Source: Actinomycetales bacterium (GTDB lineage Bacteria; Actinomycetota; Actinomycetes; S36-B12). Taken from it: a DNA stretch of 12,098 bases. Every line of letters starts with the position of its first letter. The stretch's first letter is position 1. The notes beneath the pieces were generated by a model. The model was given only the letters and a program-made list of their open reading frames with translations, made no database searches and was not told the DNA's origin. The stretch lies in the NCBI GenBank assembly GCA_017849335.1, contig JAFIHP010000344.1, forward strand, positions 1 through 12,098. Reading direction: 5' to 3'. Shown piece by piece: positions 1 to 7,248 of this stretch. Both the position numbers and the translations under genes were made by a program.

Positions 1-1
1 G

Positions 2-1057
2 GCCGAGATCGCCGCGTTCGTCGCGACGGAGGGCATCGACGCCGACCTGCGGCTGTGCGGCAAGACCACGGTCGCCACGGCTCCCCACCACCTGGGCGCG
101 CTCGAGGAGGCCGCGGCGCTGAACGCCCGGTACGGCGAGGACGTGACCATCCTCGACCGCGCGGAGATGCAGGACGACGTCCACTCCCCGACGTACCTCG
201 GCGGCCTGCGCCAACGCAGCGGAGGCGGTCTCGTCGATCCCGCCGCGCTGGCCTGGGGGCTCCTGGGAGCGGCGACCGCGCGGGGCGTCCGGGTCTTCGA
301 GGGCACCGGGATCCGGTCGATGCGTCGGCACGGGGGCGCGGTCGAGGCCGCCACCGACCACGGGAGCATCCGGGCCCGACAGGTCCTGCTCGCGACGAAC
401 GCCTACCCGCCGCTGCTGCGGCGGCTGCGCGCGCGGCTGCTGCCGATCTACGACCACGTGCTGGTCACCGAGCCGCTGAGCGCGTCGGCCCGGGCCAGCC
501 TCGGCTGGACCGAGGCGCAGGGCCTGACCGATGTCGGCAACCAGTTCCACTACTACCGGCTCACTCCCGACGACCGCGTCCTGTGGGGCGGGTACGACGC
601 GATCTACTACTACGGCAGCCGCACCGACGCCGCCCGTGAGCAGCGGGACGCCTCGCACGCGCTCCTCGCGCAGCAGTTCGTGCAGACGTTCCCCCAGCTC
701 GAAGGCGTGCGGTTCACGCACCGATGGGCCGGCCTCATCGACTCGACCTCGCGGTTCACGCCGGTGTTCGGAACGGCTCTGGGCGGGCTCGTCGCCTACT
801 CCGTCGGCTACACCGGGCTCGGCGTGGCGGCGTCCCGGTTCGGGGCACGCGTCGCCCTGGACCTGCTGGCCGGGCGCGACACCGAGCTCACGCAGCTGGA
901 GCTCGTGCGCCGCAAGCCCGTGCCGTTCCCGCCCGAACCGCTGCGGTACCCGCTCGTGCAGGCGACGCGGGCGGCGCTCGCGCACGAGGACGAGACCGGC
1001 CGACGCGGCGTGTACCTACGGACGCTGGACCGGTTCGGCGTCGGCTTCAACAGCTAG
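2..1057 (+). CDS. FAD-dependent amine/amino-acid oxidoreductase (DAO family), 5'-truncated by the window edge
   Basis: The open frame runs in from the left edge (first full codon at base 2) and ends at TAG 1055-1057, giving 351 visible residues. Family members of this type are about 450-470 aa, so the N-terminal Rossmann part with the FAD dinucleotide motif should lie upstream of the window. Visible DAO-fold features are a GGLVDPAALAWGL segment (substrate-domain entry), a YYRLTPDDRVLWGGYD strand, the HRWAGLID segment and the C-terminal FAD-contacting GYTGLGVAASRFGA segment. Such enzymes oxidise a primary or secondary amine with FAD and O2, giving aldehyde or imine. The next gene, 12 nt downstream, is a PatD-like aldehyde dehydrogenase, so a gamma-glutamylputrescine oxidase (PuuB)-like or related role in polyamine catabolism is plausible. 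The substrate is inferred from context, not seen. The family call is firm; the exact substrate is open. Confidence 0.85.
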   Translation, partial: AEIAAFVATEGIDADLRLCGKTTVATAPHHLGALEEAAALNARYGEDVTILDRAEMQDDVHSPTYLGGLRQRSGGGLVDPAALAWGLLGAATARGVRVFEGTGIRSMRRHGGAVEAATDHGSIRARQVLLATNAYPPLLRRLRARLLPIYDHVLVTEPLSASARASLGWTEAQGLTDVGNQFHYYRLTPDDRVLWGGYDAIYYYGSRTDAAREQRDASHALLAQQFVQTFPQLEGVRFTHRWAGLIDSTSRFTPVFGTALGGLVAYSVGYTGLGVAASRFGARVALDLLAGRDTELTQLELVRRKPVPFPPEPLRYPLVQATRAALAHEDETGRRGVYLRTLDRFGVGFNS

Positions 1058-1069
1058 CAGGAGGAACCC

Positions 1070-2530
1070 GTGAGCGCAGCAGGGGTGTACGTCGACGGGG
1101 TCGCCCGGGACGGGTCGGGTGAGGTCCGCGCGATCGTCGACCCCGCGTCCGGCGAGCCGGTCGGCGAGGTCCGGGAGGCCACGCCCGCCGACGTCGCGGA
1201 GGCGACGACTGCCGCGCGGCGCGCCTTCGACGACTGGTCGTCGCGCACCCCCGGCGAGCGCGCGCGGGTCCTGCTCCGCCTGGCCGACCTGGTGGAGGCG
1301 GACGCCGACGAGCTGACCCGCCTCGAGGTCGAAGAGACGGGCAAGCCCCGAGCCGTCTTCGCTGACGGCGAGCTGCCGTTCGCCGCGGACAACCTGCGCT
1401 TCTTCGCGGGCTCCGCGCGGTCGCTGGAGGGCACCGGCGCCGGAGTGCTCAGCCACGGCTACACGTCGATGCTCGTCCGCCGGCCACTGGGCGTCGTCGC
1501 CGGGATCGCGCCGTGGAACTTCCCGTTCATCATGGGGGTCTGGAAGCTCGGGCCGGCGCTGGCGGCCGGCAACACCGTGGTCCTCAAGCCAGCTCCGGCG
1601 ACGCCGCGCAGCACCCTGCGGCTGGCCCAGCTCGCGCTCGAGGCGGGTCTCCCGGCCGGCGCGCTGAACGTCGTGACCGGCGACGGCGACGTGGGCTCCG
1701 CGCTGGTCCGCGACCCGCTGGTGCAGCTCGTCTCCGTGACGGGGTCGACGGCCACCGGCCGTGCCGTCATGGCCGCGGCGGCGGAGTCCGCGACGCGGGT
1801 GCACCTGGAGCTCGGCGGCAAGGCCCCCGCGATCGTGTTCGACGACGCTGACGTCGCGTCGATGGCCCGGGCCGTGACGCTCGGGGCGACCTACAACACC
1901 GGCCAGGACTGCACGGCCGCGACGCGGGTCTACGTCCAGCGCGCGCGCTACGCGGACGTCACGGACGCGCTCGCCGAGGTCATGTCATCGGTCCGGGTGG
2001 GCGATCCCTATGCGAGCGACACCGACATCGGCCCGCTGGTCTCGCACGCCCATCGCGACCGCGTCCACGGGTTCGTCACGCGAGCCGTCGAGGCCGGTGC
2101 CCGGGTCGTGTCGGGCGGCGTCGTGCCGGACGGACCTGGCGCGTACTACCTGCCCACCCTCGTCGCCGGTGCCGCACAGGACAGCGAGATCGTGCAGGGC
2201 GAGGTCTTCGGACCGGTCCTCGTCGTCGTCCCGTTCGACGACGAGGACGACGCCGTCCGCCTCGCGAACGACAGCCGGTACGGACTCGCGAGCTCGGTCT
2301 GGACAACCGATGTCGGCCGGGCACTTCGCGTCAGCCACCGGCTGGAGGCCGGCGTGACATGGGTCAACGACCACCTGCCGATCGCCTCAGAAGCGCCGCA
2401 CGGCGGCGTCAAGGGAAGCGGATTCGGCAAGGACATGAGCCACGAGGCGGTGCTCGAGTACACCGTCACGCGACATGTGATGGTCAAGCACGCGCAGCCG
2501 GTCGTGCACGACTCGTTCCGTCCGGCCTGA
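1070..2530 (+). CDS. patD: NAD-dependent aldehyde dehydrogenase, gamma-aminobutyraldehyde dehydrogenase (PatD)-like
   Basis: 486 aa, GTG start chosen because AGGAGG (1059-1064) lies 5 nt upstream, just after the oxidase stop. The ALDH signature is complete: PWNFPF with oxyanion-hole Asn150, cofactor Lys173 in VVLKPA, general base Glu247 in LELGGK and nucleophile Cys281 in GQDCTAA. The Glu and Cys positions nearly coincide with those of the 474-aa E. coli PatD/YdcW. The C-terminal block WVNDHLPIASEAPHGGVKGS followed by GFGKDMSHEAVLEYT is of the PatD (4-aminobutyraldehyde) type. The reaction would be oxidation of an aminoaldehyde to the amino acid, for example 4-aminobutanal to GABA, in the cytoplasm. 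It probably acts on the product of the upstream FAD oxidase, with which it forms an operon. Betaine-aldehyde or another omega-aminoaldehyde dehydrogenase is the main alternative. Confidence 0.88.
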   Translation: MSAAGVYVDGVARDGSGEVRAIVDPASGEPVGEVREATPADVAEATTAARRAFDDWSSRTPGERARVLLRLADLVEADADELTRLEVEETGKPRAVFADGELPFAADNLRFFAGSARSLEGTGAGVLSHGYTSMLVRRPLGVVAGIAPWNFPFIMGVWKLGPALAAGNTVVLKPAPATPRSTLRLAQLALEAGLPAGALNVVTGDGDVGSALVRDPLVQLVSVTGSTATGRAVMAAAAESATRVHLELGGKAPAIVFDDADVASMARAVTLGATYNTGQDCTAATRVYVQRARYADVTDALAEVMSSVRVGDPYASDTDIGPLVSHAHRDRVHGFVTRAVEAGARVVSGGVVPDGPGAYYLPTLVAGAAQDSEIVQGEVFGPVLVVVPFDDEDDAVRLANDSRYGLASSVWTTDVGRALRVSHRLEAGVTWVNDHLPIASEAPHGGVKGSGFGKDMSHEAVLEYTVTRHVMVKHAQPVVHDSFRPA

Positions 2531-2531
2531 C

Positions 2532-2560
2532 GCGGTCGGCACTGCCGGGGCGCCGACCGC
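2532..2560 (+). terminator. Hairpin terminator candidate after the aldehyde dehydrogenase
   Basis: Perfect 9-bp inverted repeat GCGGTCGGC (2532-2540) / GCCGACCGC (2552-2560) with an 11-nt loop, starting 1 nt after the TGA of the aldehyde dehydrogenase. No T-run follows, which is common for actinobacterial hairpin terminators. It separates the oxidase/dehydrogenase operon from the glycosyltransferase promoter. Confidence 0.6.
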
Positions 2561-2570
2561 ACGCAGCGCG

Positions 2571-2615
2571 TCCACAGGAGACTCACAGGCGACCCGGAGG
2601 TCGGCGACCTAGCGT
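2571..2615 (+). promoter_or_regulatory. Leaderless promoter with 11-bp direct repeats (possible response-regulator site)
   Basis: TCCACAGGAGA (2571-2581) is followed directly by CTCACAGGCGA (2582-2592), an 11-bp direct repeat sharing the core CACAGGnGA; a weaker third unit, CCCGGAGGTCG, may follow (2593-2603). TAGCGT at 2610-2615 fits the actinobacterial -10 pattern TAnnnT and ends 6 nt before the ATG at 2622, placing the transcription start at or next to the A of ATG. There is no Shine-Dalgarno sequence directly ahead of that ATG. The repeats cover about -51 to -30, where a -35 box would be; OmpR/PhoB-type response regulators bind such 11-bp repeats. The regulator itself is not in the window. 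Confidence 0.5.
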
Positions 2616-2621
2616 GGCGGG

Positions 2622-4469
2622 ATGACGACGACCGTGTCCGAGCGCCCAGTGTCCACGGACGCGCCGACCGCAACCACGCCTCCACCCCACCGGTGGATCC
2701 CGTGGGCCGTCGCGGCGATCGCACTTTCCGCGGGTGCCTTCTACGCGTACTCCGCGGCCACGCCCGCGCTGCACGGGTACTACACGCCGGCTGTCGTCAG
2801 CATGTCCGAGAGCCTGCGGAACTTCGTGTTCGGCGCGTACGACTCCGCCGGACTGTCCGGCATCGACAAGATCCCCGGCTCGCTGTGGCCGCAGGCGCTG
2901 AGTGTCGCCGTGTTCGGTACCAGCGCGTGGAGCATCGTGCTCCCTGGGCTGCTGGCGACCGTGGCGACCATTGCGGTCCTGTACCTCACAGCCACGCTCT
3001 GGCGGGGACGCGTCGCCGGACTCGCGGCGGCCGCCGTGTACGCGACGATGCCCCTCGCGGCGGCGCTGTCGAAGTCGAACGTTCCGGAGGTGTGGTTCGC
3101 CCTGGCCCTGTGCATCGTCGCCTACCTGACGATGCGGGCCGTCCGGTCGGGCCGGCTCGTGTGGCTCCTCGCCGCCGGACTGGCCGTGGCCGCGGCGTTC
3201 CAGGTCAAGATGCTCGAGGCCTGGATGGTCTACCCCGCCCTCGCGCTCGCCTATCTCGTCGCGGCGCCGCGCCCCCGGTGGACCCGGGTGTGGCACACGC
3301 TCGTCGCCGGCCTCGTCAGCATCGCGGCCAGCCTGTGGTGGATCGTCCTCGTGACGGTGACGCCGGCGGCGGAGCGCCCCTGGGTCGGCGGCACCGCCGA
3401 CAACAGCGCATGGTCGATGGTGTTCGGGTACAACGGGTTCGGGCGTGTCACCGGCGCCCAGGGAACGTTCATCGCGAACTTCGCGGGTGACGCCGGCCTG
3501 TCCCGGCTGGTGGGATCGCAGGTCGGCGCCGACGTCGCGTGGTTCCTGCCCCTGGCTGTGGTCGCGGGTGTCCTCGGGCTCGTGCTCGCCGTCCGTTCGC
3601 GTGACCGGGTGCGTCTCGGCGGCTCGGTGTTCGCGACCGTGTGGCTCGTCCCCGTCGCGCTGACCATGGCCTACAGCGCCGGGATACACACGTTCTACGT
3701 CGCCGCCTTCGCGCCCGCGATCGCCCTCCTCGTCGGCGGCCTCGTACCGGACGCACGCGAGCTCAGTCGGTCCGCCGCCGGACGGCTCGGGGTCGCGGCG
3801 CTGCTCGCCGGGCAGGCAGCCTGGACGTGCTGGCTCGTGCTGCGCCTGGGCGACCACCCGTGGCTCGTGGGTGTGGTCGCTGCCGCGACGTGCCTGGGCC
3901 TGGCGTTGTTCCTCGGCGGTCGCCGCGTCGGTCTCGCGCTCGCCGCACTGGCGCTGCTGGCGGCCCCGCTGACCTGGACCCTGGGGACGACCGGATCGCT
4001 GAACGCCACGAACCCGTCGGCGGGAACCTCGAGCGCGCCGGGCGGCCCCGGCGTCGGGGGCCCACCGAGCGGTCCTACCGGCCGCGGTCCCGGCTCGGGG
4101 GGACGTGGGGGTGGCGGCGGCTCTGCCTCCTTCGACAACGCCGCGGCGACGGAGCTGCGCACCTGGCTGGAGTCCCACTCGGCCGGATCGACGTACCTCG
4201 TCGCCGCGGACAGCTCGGTCGCGGGTGACCTCGTCCTGGCCGGGGCGCACGGGGTCGTCGCCCTGGGCGGCGGCTTCCACGGCAGCGACCCGACGCCCAC
4301 CGCCGACCAGCTGGCGGAATGGGTGGAGTCGGGCCAGCTCCGGTACGTGGTCGTGAGCGGAGGCCGTGGCCCCGGCGGCGGCCCCCGGACCGCGTGGCTC
4401 CAGGCGACCTGCACGGTCGTGTCCGACGCACCGTCGTCGCTCGGCACGGTCTACGACTGCGCACCCTGA
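2622..4469 (+). CDS. GT39/ArnT-like membrane glycosyltransferase (YkcB-like) with C-terminal extracytoplasmic domain
   Basis: 615 aa. About 12-13 hydrophobic helices span residues 27-455 (clearest at 27-44, 104-124, 154-172, 224-247, 303-325, 335-376, 387-455). The first external loop has GYYTPAVVSM (52-61), Asp74 in FGAYDSAG and IDKIPGSLW (81-89). These match the GT-C YkcB-like pattern, where the loop normally reads DKPP; here it is DKIP (Asp82-Lys83). The segment from Gly256 to about Gly279, containing FGYNGFGR, is also typical. A Gly/Pro-rich linker (about 467-501) leads to a soluble domain (503-615) with GGGFHGSDPTPT, matching the YkcA/YkcB C-terminal domain. Such enzymes transfer a sugar from a polyprenyl-phosphate carrier to a cell-surface acceptor on the outer face of the membrane; donor and acceptor are unknown here. 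The ATG is supported by the leaderless promoter. It appears monocistronic. Confidence 0.85.
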   Translation: MTTTVSERPVSTDAPTATTPPPHRWIPWAVAAIALSAGAFYAYSAATPALHGYYTPAVVSMSESLRNFVFGAYDSAGLSGIDKIPGSLWPQALSVAVFGTSAWSIVLPGLLATVATIAVLYLTATLWRGRVAGLAAAAVYATMPLAAALSKSNVPEVWFALALCIVAYLTMRAVRSGRLVWLLAAGLAVAAAFQVKMLEAWMVYPALALAYLVAAPRPRWTRVWHTLVAGLVSIAASLWWIVLVTVTPAAERPWVGGTADNSAWSMVFGYNGFGRVTGAQGTFIANFAGDAGLSRLVGSQVGADVAWFLPLAVVAGVLGLVLAVRSRDRVRLGGSVFATVWLVPVALTMAYSAGIHTFYVAAFAPAIALLVGGLVPDARELSRSAAGRLGVAALLAGQAAWTCWLVLRLGDHPWLVGVVAAATCLGLALFLGGRRVGLALAALALLAAPLTWTLGTTGSLNATNPSAGTSSAPGGPGVGGPPSGPTGRGPGSGGRGGGGGSASFDNAAATELRTWLESHSAGSTYLVAADSSVAGDLVLAGAHGVVALGGGFHGSDPTPTADQLAEWVESGQLRYVVVSGGRGPGGGPRTAWLQATCTVVSDAPSSLGTVYDCAP

Positions 4470-4500
4470 GCCGCGACACGCCCACACGACATGTTGCGCC

Positions 4501-4529
4501 TTGCGACGTAACCTGTCACCACATATGGT
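4501..4529 (+). promoter_or_regulatory. Sigma-A-type promoter of the nrdAB operon
   Basis: TTGCGA (4501-4506) and TATGGT (4524-4529) are separated by 17 nt, giving a predicted start near 4536, just ahead of the riboswitch aptamer. A second TTGCG copy at 4494-4498 makes a 7-bp direct repeat over the -35 region (TTGCGC-C-TTGCGA), and TTGCGACGTAA (4501-4511) is an imperfect palindrome that a regulator could use. No convincing NrdR box pair was found. Confidence 0.6.
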
Positions 4530-4539
4530 GGCGCACGCA

Positions 4540-4728
4540 GCTGGTCCGGTCCGTCAGCCAGACGGGCCGGGGCAAGAGGGAACCCGGTGCGAGTCCGGGA
4601 CTGCCCGGCAGCGGTAAGGAGGAACGACCTCCGTCGACAGCACTGGGCGCGACGCGCCTGGGAAGCGACGGTCAGTAGGAGGACGGCGTTCGCGCCGGCC
4701 GCGCCCGCGAGTCCGAAGACCTGCCAGC
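4540..4728 (+). ncRNA. Cobalamin (adenosylcobalamin) riboswitch aptamer
   Basis: The conserved core is present in order: AAGAGGGAA (4574-4582), P5 helix CCCGG/CCGGG (4583-4587 / 4595-4599) with loop TGCGAGT, P4 GGG/CCC (4578-4580 / 4604-4606), GCAGCGGTAA (4608-4617), and the B12 box GAGTCCGAAGACCTGCC (4709-4725), which fits the known pattern RAGYCMGGAGACCKGCC with one deviation. GCTGG (4540-4544) can pair with CCAGC (4724-4728) to close P1. An 8-bp hairpin GGTCCGTC/GACGGGCC (4548-4555 / 4561-4568) lies just inside. In Streptomyces this riboswitch represses the class I nrdAB genes when B12 is abundant. Here it lies 129 nt before nrdA, so the same control is inferred. Exact ends are approximate. 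Confidence 0.92.
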
Positions 4729-4729
4729 G

Positions 4730-4754
4730 CACCGCGCGCCTCCGGCGTGCGGTG
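4730..4754 (+). promoter_or_regulatory. Expression-platform hairpin 1, directly after the riboswitch
   Basis: An uninterrupted 11-bp stem pairs 4730-4740 with 4744-4754 (CACCGCGCGCC / GGCGTGCGGTG, one G-T wobble) around a 3-nt TCC loop. It starts 2 nt after the inferred P1 3' arm, so it could stack on or compete with P1 closure. Whether it stops transcription or passes the ligand signal on cannot be told from sequence alone. Confidence 0.6.
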
Positions 4755-4763
4755 GTCCGACGC

Positions 4764-4797
4764 CGCGAGGGACGGCCGACGCCGCCGTCGCCTCGCG
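4764..4797 (+). terminator. Expression-platform hairpin 2, possible riboswitch terminator
   Basis: CGCGAGG (4764-4770) pairs with CCTCGCG (4791-4797), continuing as GACGGC (4771-4776) with GCCGTC (4784-4789): 13 bp with one bulged G (4790) and a 7-nt loop. There is no T-tract after it, so it is either a U-less actinobacterial terminator or a structural part of the platform. Its GAGGG (4767-4771) could alternatively pair with CCCTC at 4812-4816, which overlaps the anti-Shine-Dalgarno strand. Confidence 0.55.
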
Positions 4798-4813
4798 CGC
4801 CCTGCGTCGTCCC

Positions 4814-4855
4814 CTCCTCCGGCCCGGACCTCGGACCGTCAGCTTCGAGGAGGAG
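4814..4855 (+). promoter_or_regulatory. Possible anti-Shine-Dalgarno helix sequestering the nrdA ribosome site
   Basis: CTCCTCC (4814-4820) is exactly complementary to GGAGGAG (4849-4855), which contains most of the nrdA Shine-Dalgarno (GAGGAGGAG, 4847-4855, 2 nt before ATG 4858). Pairing would hide the ribosome site. Pyrimidine runs like this are the usual translational switch in cobalamin riboswitches, but the ligand dependence is inferred. Confidence 0.5.
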
Positions 4856-4857
4856 CG

Positions 4858-7248
4858 ATGACCACCACCGTTGGACCCGAGCTGTCGCTGCCCGGCCTGC
4901 CGCCGGCACCGCGACGGACCCAGATGCACGTCCGCAAGCGCAACGGCGACACCGAGCCCGTCGACGTCAACAAGATCGTCCGCGCCGTCGACCGGTGGTC
5001 CGGCGACCTCGTCGAGGTCGATCCGCTGCGCGTGGCGACACGCACGATCAGCGGCCTGTACGACGGGGCGACAACCGCTGAGCTCGACCGCCTGTCGATC
5101 CAGACGGCCGCCGAGATGATCGGCGAGGAGCCGGAGTACTCCCGCCTGGCGGCACGGCTGCTCGCGGCCTACGTCGACAAGGAGGTCCGCGGCCAGGGGA
5201 TCGCCTCGTTCAGCCAGTCGATCGCGCTCGGCCACGCGACGGGGCTCATCGGCGACGAGACGGCGGCCTTCGTCGCCGCGAACGCGCGCAAGCTCGACTT
5301 CGCCGTCGACGAGACCGCCGACCTGCGGTTCGAGTACTTCGGCCTGCGCACGGTGTACGACCGCTACCTCCTGCGCCACCCGGTCACGCGCCTGGTCGTC
5401 GAGACCCCGCAGTACTTCCTGCTGCGCGTCGCGTCCGGCCTGGCGCAGTCCCCCGCCGAGGCGATCGAGTTCTACCGGCTGATGTCGAGCCTCGCCTACC
5501 TGCCCAGCAGCCCGACGCTGTTCAACTCCGGCACCCGGCACACCCAGATGTCCTCCTGCTACCTCGTCGACTCCCCGCGCGACGAGCTGGACTCCATCTA
5601 CGAGCGGTACCAGCAGGTCGCGCGCCTGTCTAAGTTCGCGGGCGGCATCGGGATCTCATGGTCGCGCATCCGGTCCCGTGGAGCGTTGATCCGCGGGACG
5701 AACGGCCAGTCGAACGGCATCGTCCCGTGGCTGCGCACCCTCGACGCATCGGTCGCTGCCGTCAACCAGGGCGGCCGGCGCAAGGGAGCCGCCTGCGTGT
5801 ACCTCGAGCCGTGGCACCCCGACGTCGAGGAGTTCCTCGAGCTGCGGGACAACACCGGCGAGGATGCCCGACGCACCCACAATCTCAACCTGGCCAACTG
5901 GATCCCGGACGAGTTCATGCGGCGCGTCGAGGCCGACGCCGACTGGTCGCTGATCGACCCGGACCAGGTGCCCGAGCTGCCCGAACTGTGGGGCGAGGAG
6001 TTCGACGCCGCCTACCGCGCCGCCGAGGAGGCTGGCCGCATCGTGCGTACCGTCCGCGCACGCGACCTCTACGGGAAGATGATGCGCACGCTCGCGCAGA
6101 CCGGCAACGGCTGGATGACCTTCAAGGACGCAGCCAACCGGACGTGCAACCAGGTCGGTGCGGGAGGCGGCGTCGTCCACCTGTCGAACCTGTGCACCGA
6201 GATCATCGAGGTGTGCGGCGACGACGAGACCGCCGTGTGCAACCTCGGGTCGGTCAACCTCGGCGCCCACGTCACGCTCGGCCCGGACGGACCGGCCGTC
6301 GACTGGGAGCGGCTTCGCCGCACGGTGCGGACCGCCGTGCCGTTCCTCGACCGCGTCATCGACATCAACTACTACCCGAGCCCGCAGGCCGCCGCGTCGA
6401 ACCCGCGCTGGCGGCCGGTCGGGCTGGGGATCATGGGCCTGCAGGACGTGCTCTTCGCCCTGCGCCTGCCCTTCGACTCCGCAGCTGCCGAGGAGGTGTC
6501 GACGCGGATCGCGGAGGAGGTGTACCTGACCGCACTGGAGGTGTCGGCCGATCTTGCCGAGCAGCACGGGGCGCACCCCGCGTTCGGACTGACTCGCGCG
6601 GCGGCGGGCGCGCTGCAGCCGGACCTGTGGGGAGCCGACGTCACCCAGGCGGAGCGATGGGCCGCACTGCGCGAGCGCGTCGGCCGGACGGGCCTGCGCA
6701 ACTCCCTGCTGGTCGCCATCGCGCCGACGGCCACGATCGCCTCGATCGCCGGGTGCTACGAGTGCATCGAGCCGCAGGTGTCGAACCTGTTCAAGCGCGA
6801 GACGCTCTCCGGCGAGTTCCTCCAGGTCAACACCGCCCTGGTCCGCGAGCTGAACGAACGCGGCCTGTGGACGCCCGAGGTCCGCGAGCAGATCAAGCGG
6901 GCGGACGGGTCGGTGCAGGGTGTCACGGCACTCCCCGAGGACGTGCGCGTGCTGTTCCGCACCGCGTGGGAGCTCCCGCAGCGCGCGCTCATCGACCTGG
7001 CGGCGGCGCGCGCACCCTTCGTCGACCAGAGCCAGTCACTGAACCTGTTCATGGCCTCCCCGAGCATCGGCAAGCTGTCCTCGATGTACCTCTACGCGTG
7101 GCAGCGGGGGTTGAAGACGACCTACTACCTGCGATCGCGTCCAGCGACCCGGATCCAGCAGGCGACCGTCCCGGCGTCAGCGCCCGCCGATGCCGAGGCC
7201 GTCGCCTGCAGCCTGGAGAACCCCGAGTCGTGCGAGGCCTGCCAGTGA
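4858..7248 (+). CDS. nrdA: Class I ribonucleoside-diphosphate reductase, alpha (large) subunit
   Basis: 796 aa from ATG 4858, chosen for the strong GAGGAGGAG just upstream; the frame stays open further 5' (to GTG 4747), but that stretch is the structured riboswitch platform. An N-terminal ATP-cone (about residues 21-110, from TQMHVRKRNG) points to allosteric activity control. The reductase barrel has all expected residues: Cys234 (MSSCYLVD) and Cys461 (AVCNLGS) as the redox pair, Asn444/Cys446/Glu448 in SNLCTEI with Cys446 as thiyl-radical site, and Tyr756-Tyr757 (KTTYYLRS) for radical transfer. The tail carries Cys784 and a Cys792-x-x-Cys795 pair for re-reduction by thioredoxin or a similar donor. 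It converts NDPs to dNDPs with NrdB in an oxygen-dependent way. The B12 riboswitch upstream implies repression when cobalamin is plentiful. The nrdB start overlaps its stop (GTGA). Confidence 0.95.
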   Translation: MTTTVGPELSLPGLPPAPRRTQMHVRKRNGDTEPVDVNKIVRAVDRWSGDLVEVDPLRVATRTISGLYDGATTAELDRLSIQTAAEMIGEEPEYSRLAARLLAAYVDKEVRGQGIASFSQSIALGHATGLIGDETAAFVAANARKLDFAVDETADLRFEYFGLRTVYDRYLLRHPVTRLVVETPQYFLLRVASGLAQSPAEAIEFYRLMSSLAYLPSSPTLFNSGTRHTQMSSCYLVDSPRDELDSIYERYQQVARLSKFAGGIGISWSRIRSRGALIRGTNGQSNGIVPWLRTLDASVAAVNQGGRRKGAACVYLEPWHPDVEEFLELRDNTGEDARRTHNLNLANWIPDEFMRRVEADADWSLIDPDQVPELPELWGEEFDAAYRAAEEAGRIVRTVRARDLYGKMMRTLAQTGNGWMTFKDAANRTCNQVGAGGGVVHLSNLCTEIIEVCGDDETAVCNLGSVNLGAHVTLGPDGPAVDWERLRRTVRTAVPFLDRVIDINYYPSPQAAASNPRWRPVGLGIMGLQDVLFALRLPFDSAAAEEVSTRIAEEVYLTALEVSADLAEQHGAHPAFGLTRAAAGALQPDLWGADVTQAERWAALRERVGRTGLRNSLLVAIAPTATIASIAGCYECIEPQVSNLFKRETLSGEFLQVNTALVRELNERGLWTPEVREQIKRADGSVQGVTALPEDVRVLFRTAWELPQRALIDLAAARAPFVDQSQSLNLFMASPSIGKLSSMYLYAWQRGLKTTYYLRSRPATRIQQATVPASAPADAEAVACSLENPESCEACQ

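Noticed and set aside
2583..4487. 634-aa open frame on the minus strand opposite the glycosyltransferase
   Set aside because: It is an Arg/Gly/Asp-rich product without a recognisable domain. The plus frame has clear family motifs and membrane helices; the open minus frame is a by-product of high GC.
4494..4505. Repeat array or CRISPR-like signal
   Set aside because: Only two short TTGCG copies; no repeat-spacer structure occurs anywhere in the window.
4515..4533. NrdR box over the nrd promoter
   Set aside because: ACCACATATGGTGG looks partly palindromic, but it matches the NrdR consensus poorly and the usual second box at helical spacing is missing.
4747..4857. N-terminal extension of NrdA to an upstream GTG
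   Set aside because: The added 37 residues are Arg-rich and fall in the hairpins of the riboswitch platform; ATG 4858 has a strong ribosome site and gives the normal class I N-terminus.
5656..6576. 306-aa minus-strand frame inside nrdA
   Set aside because: Low-complexity shadow of a gene with intact catalytic residues on the plus strand.
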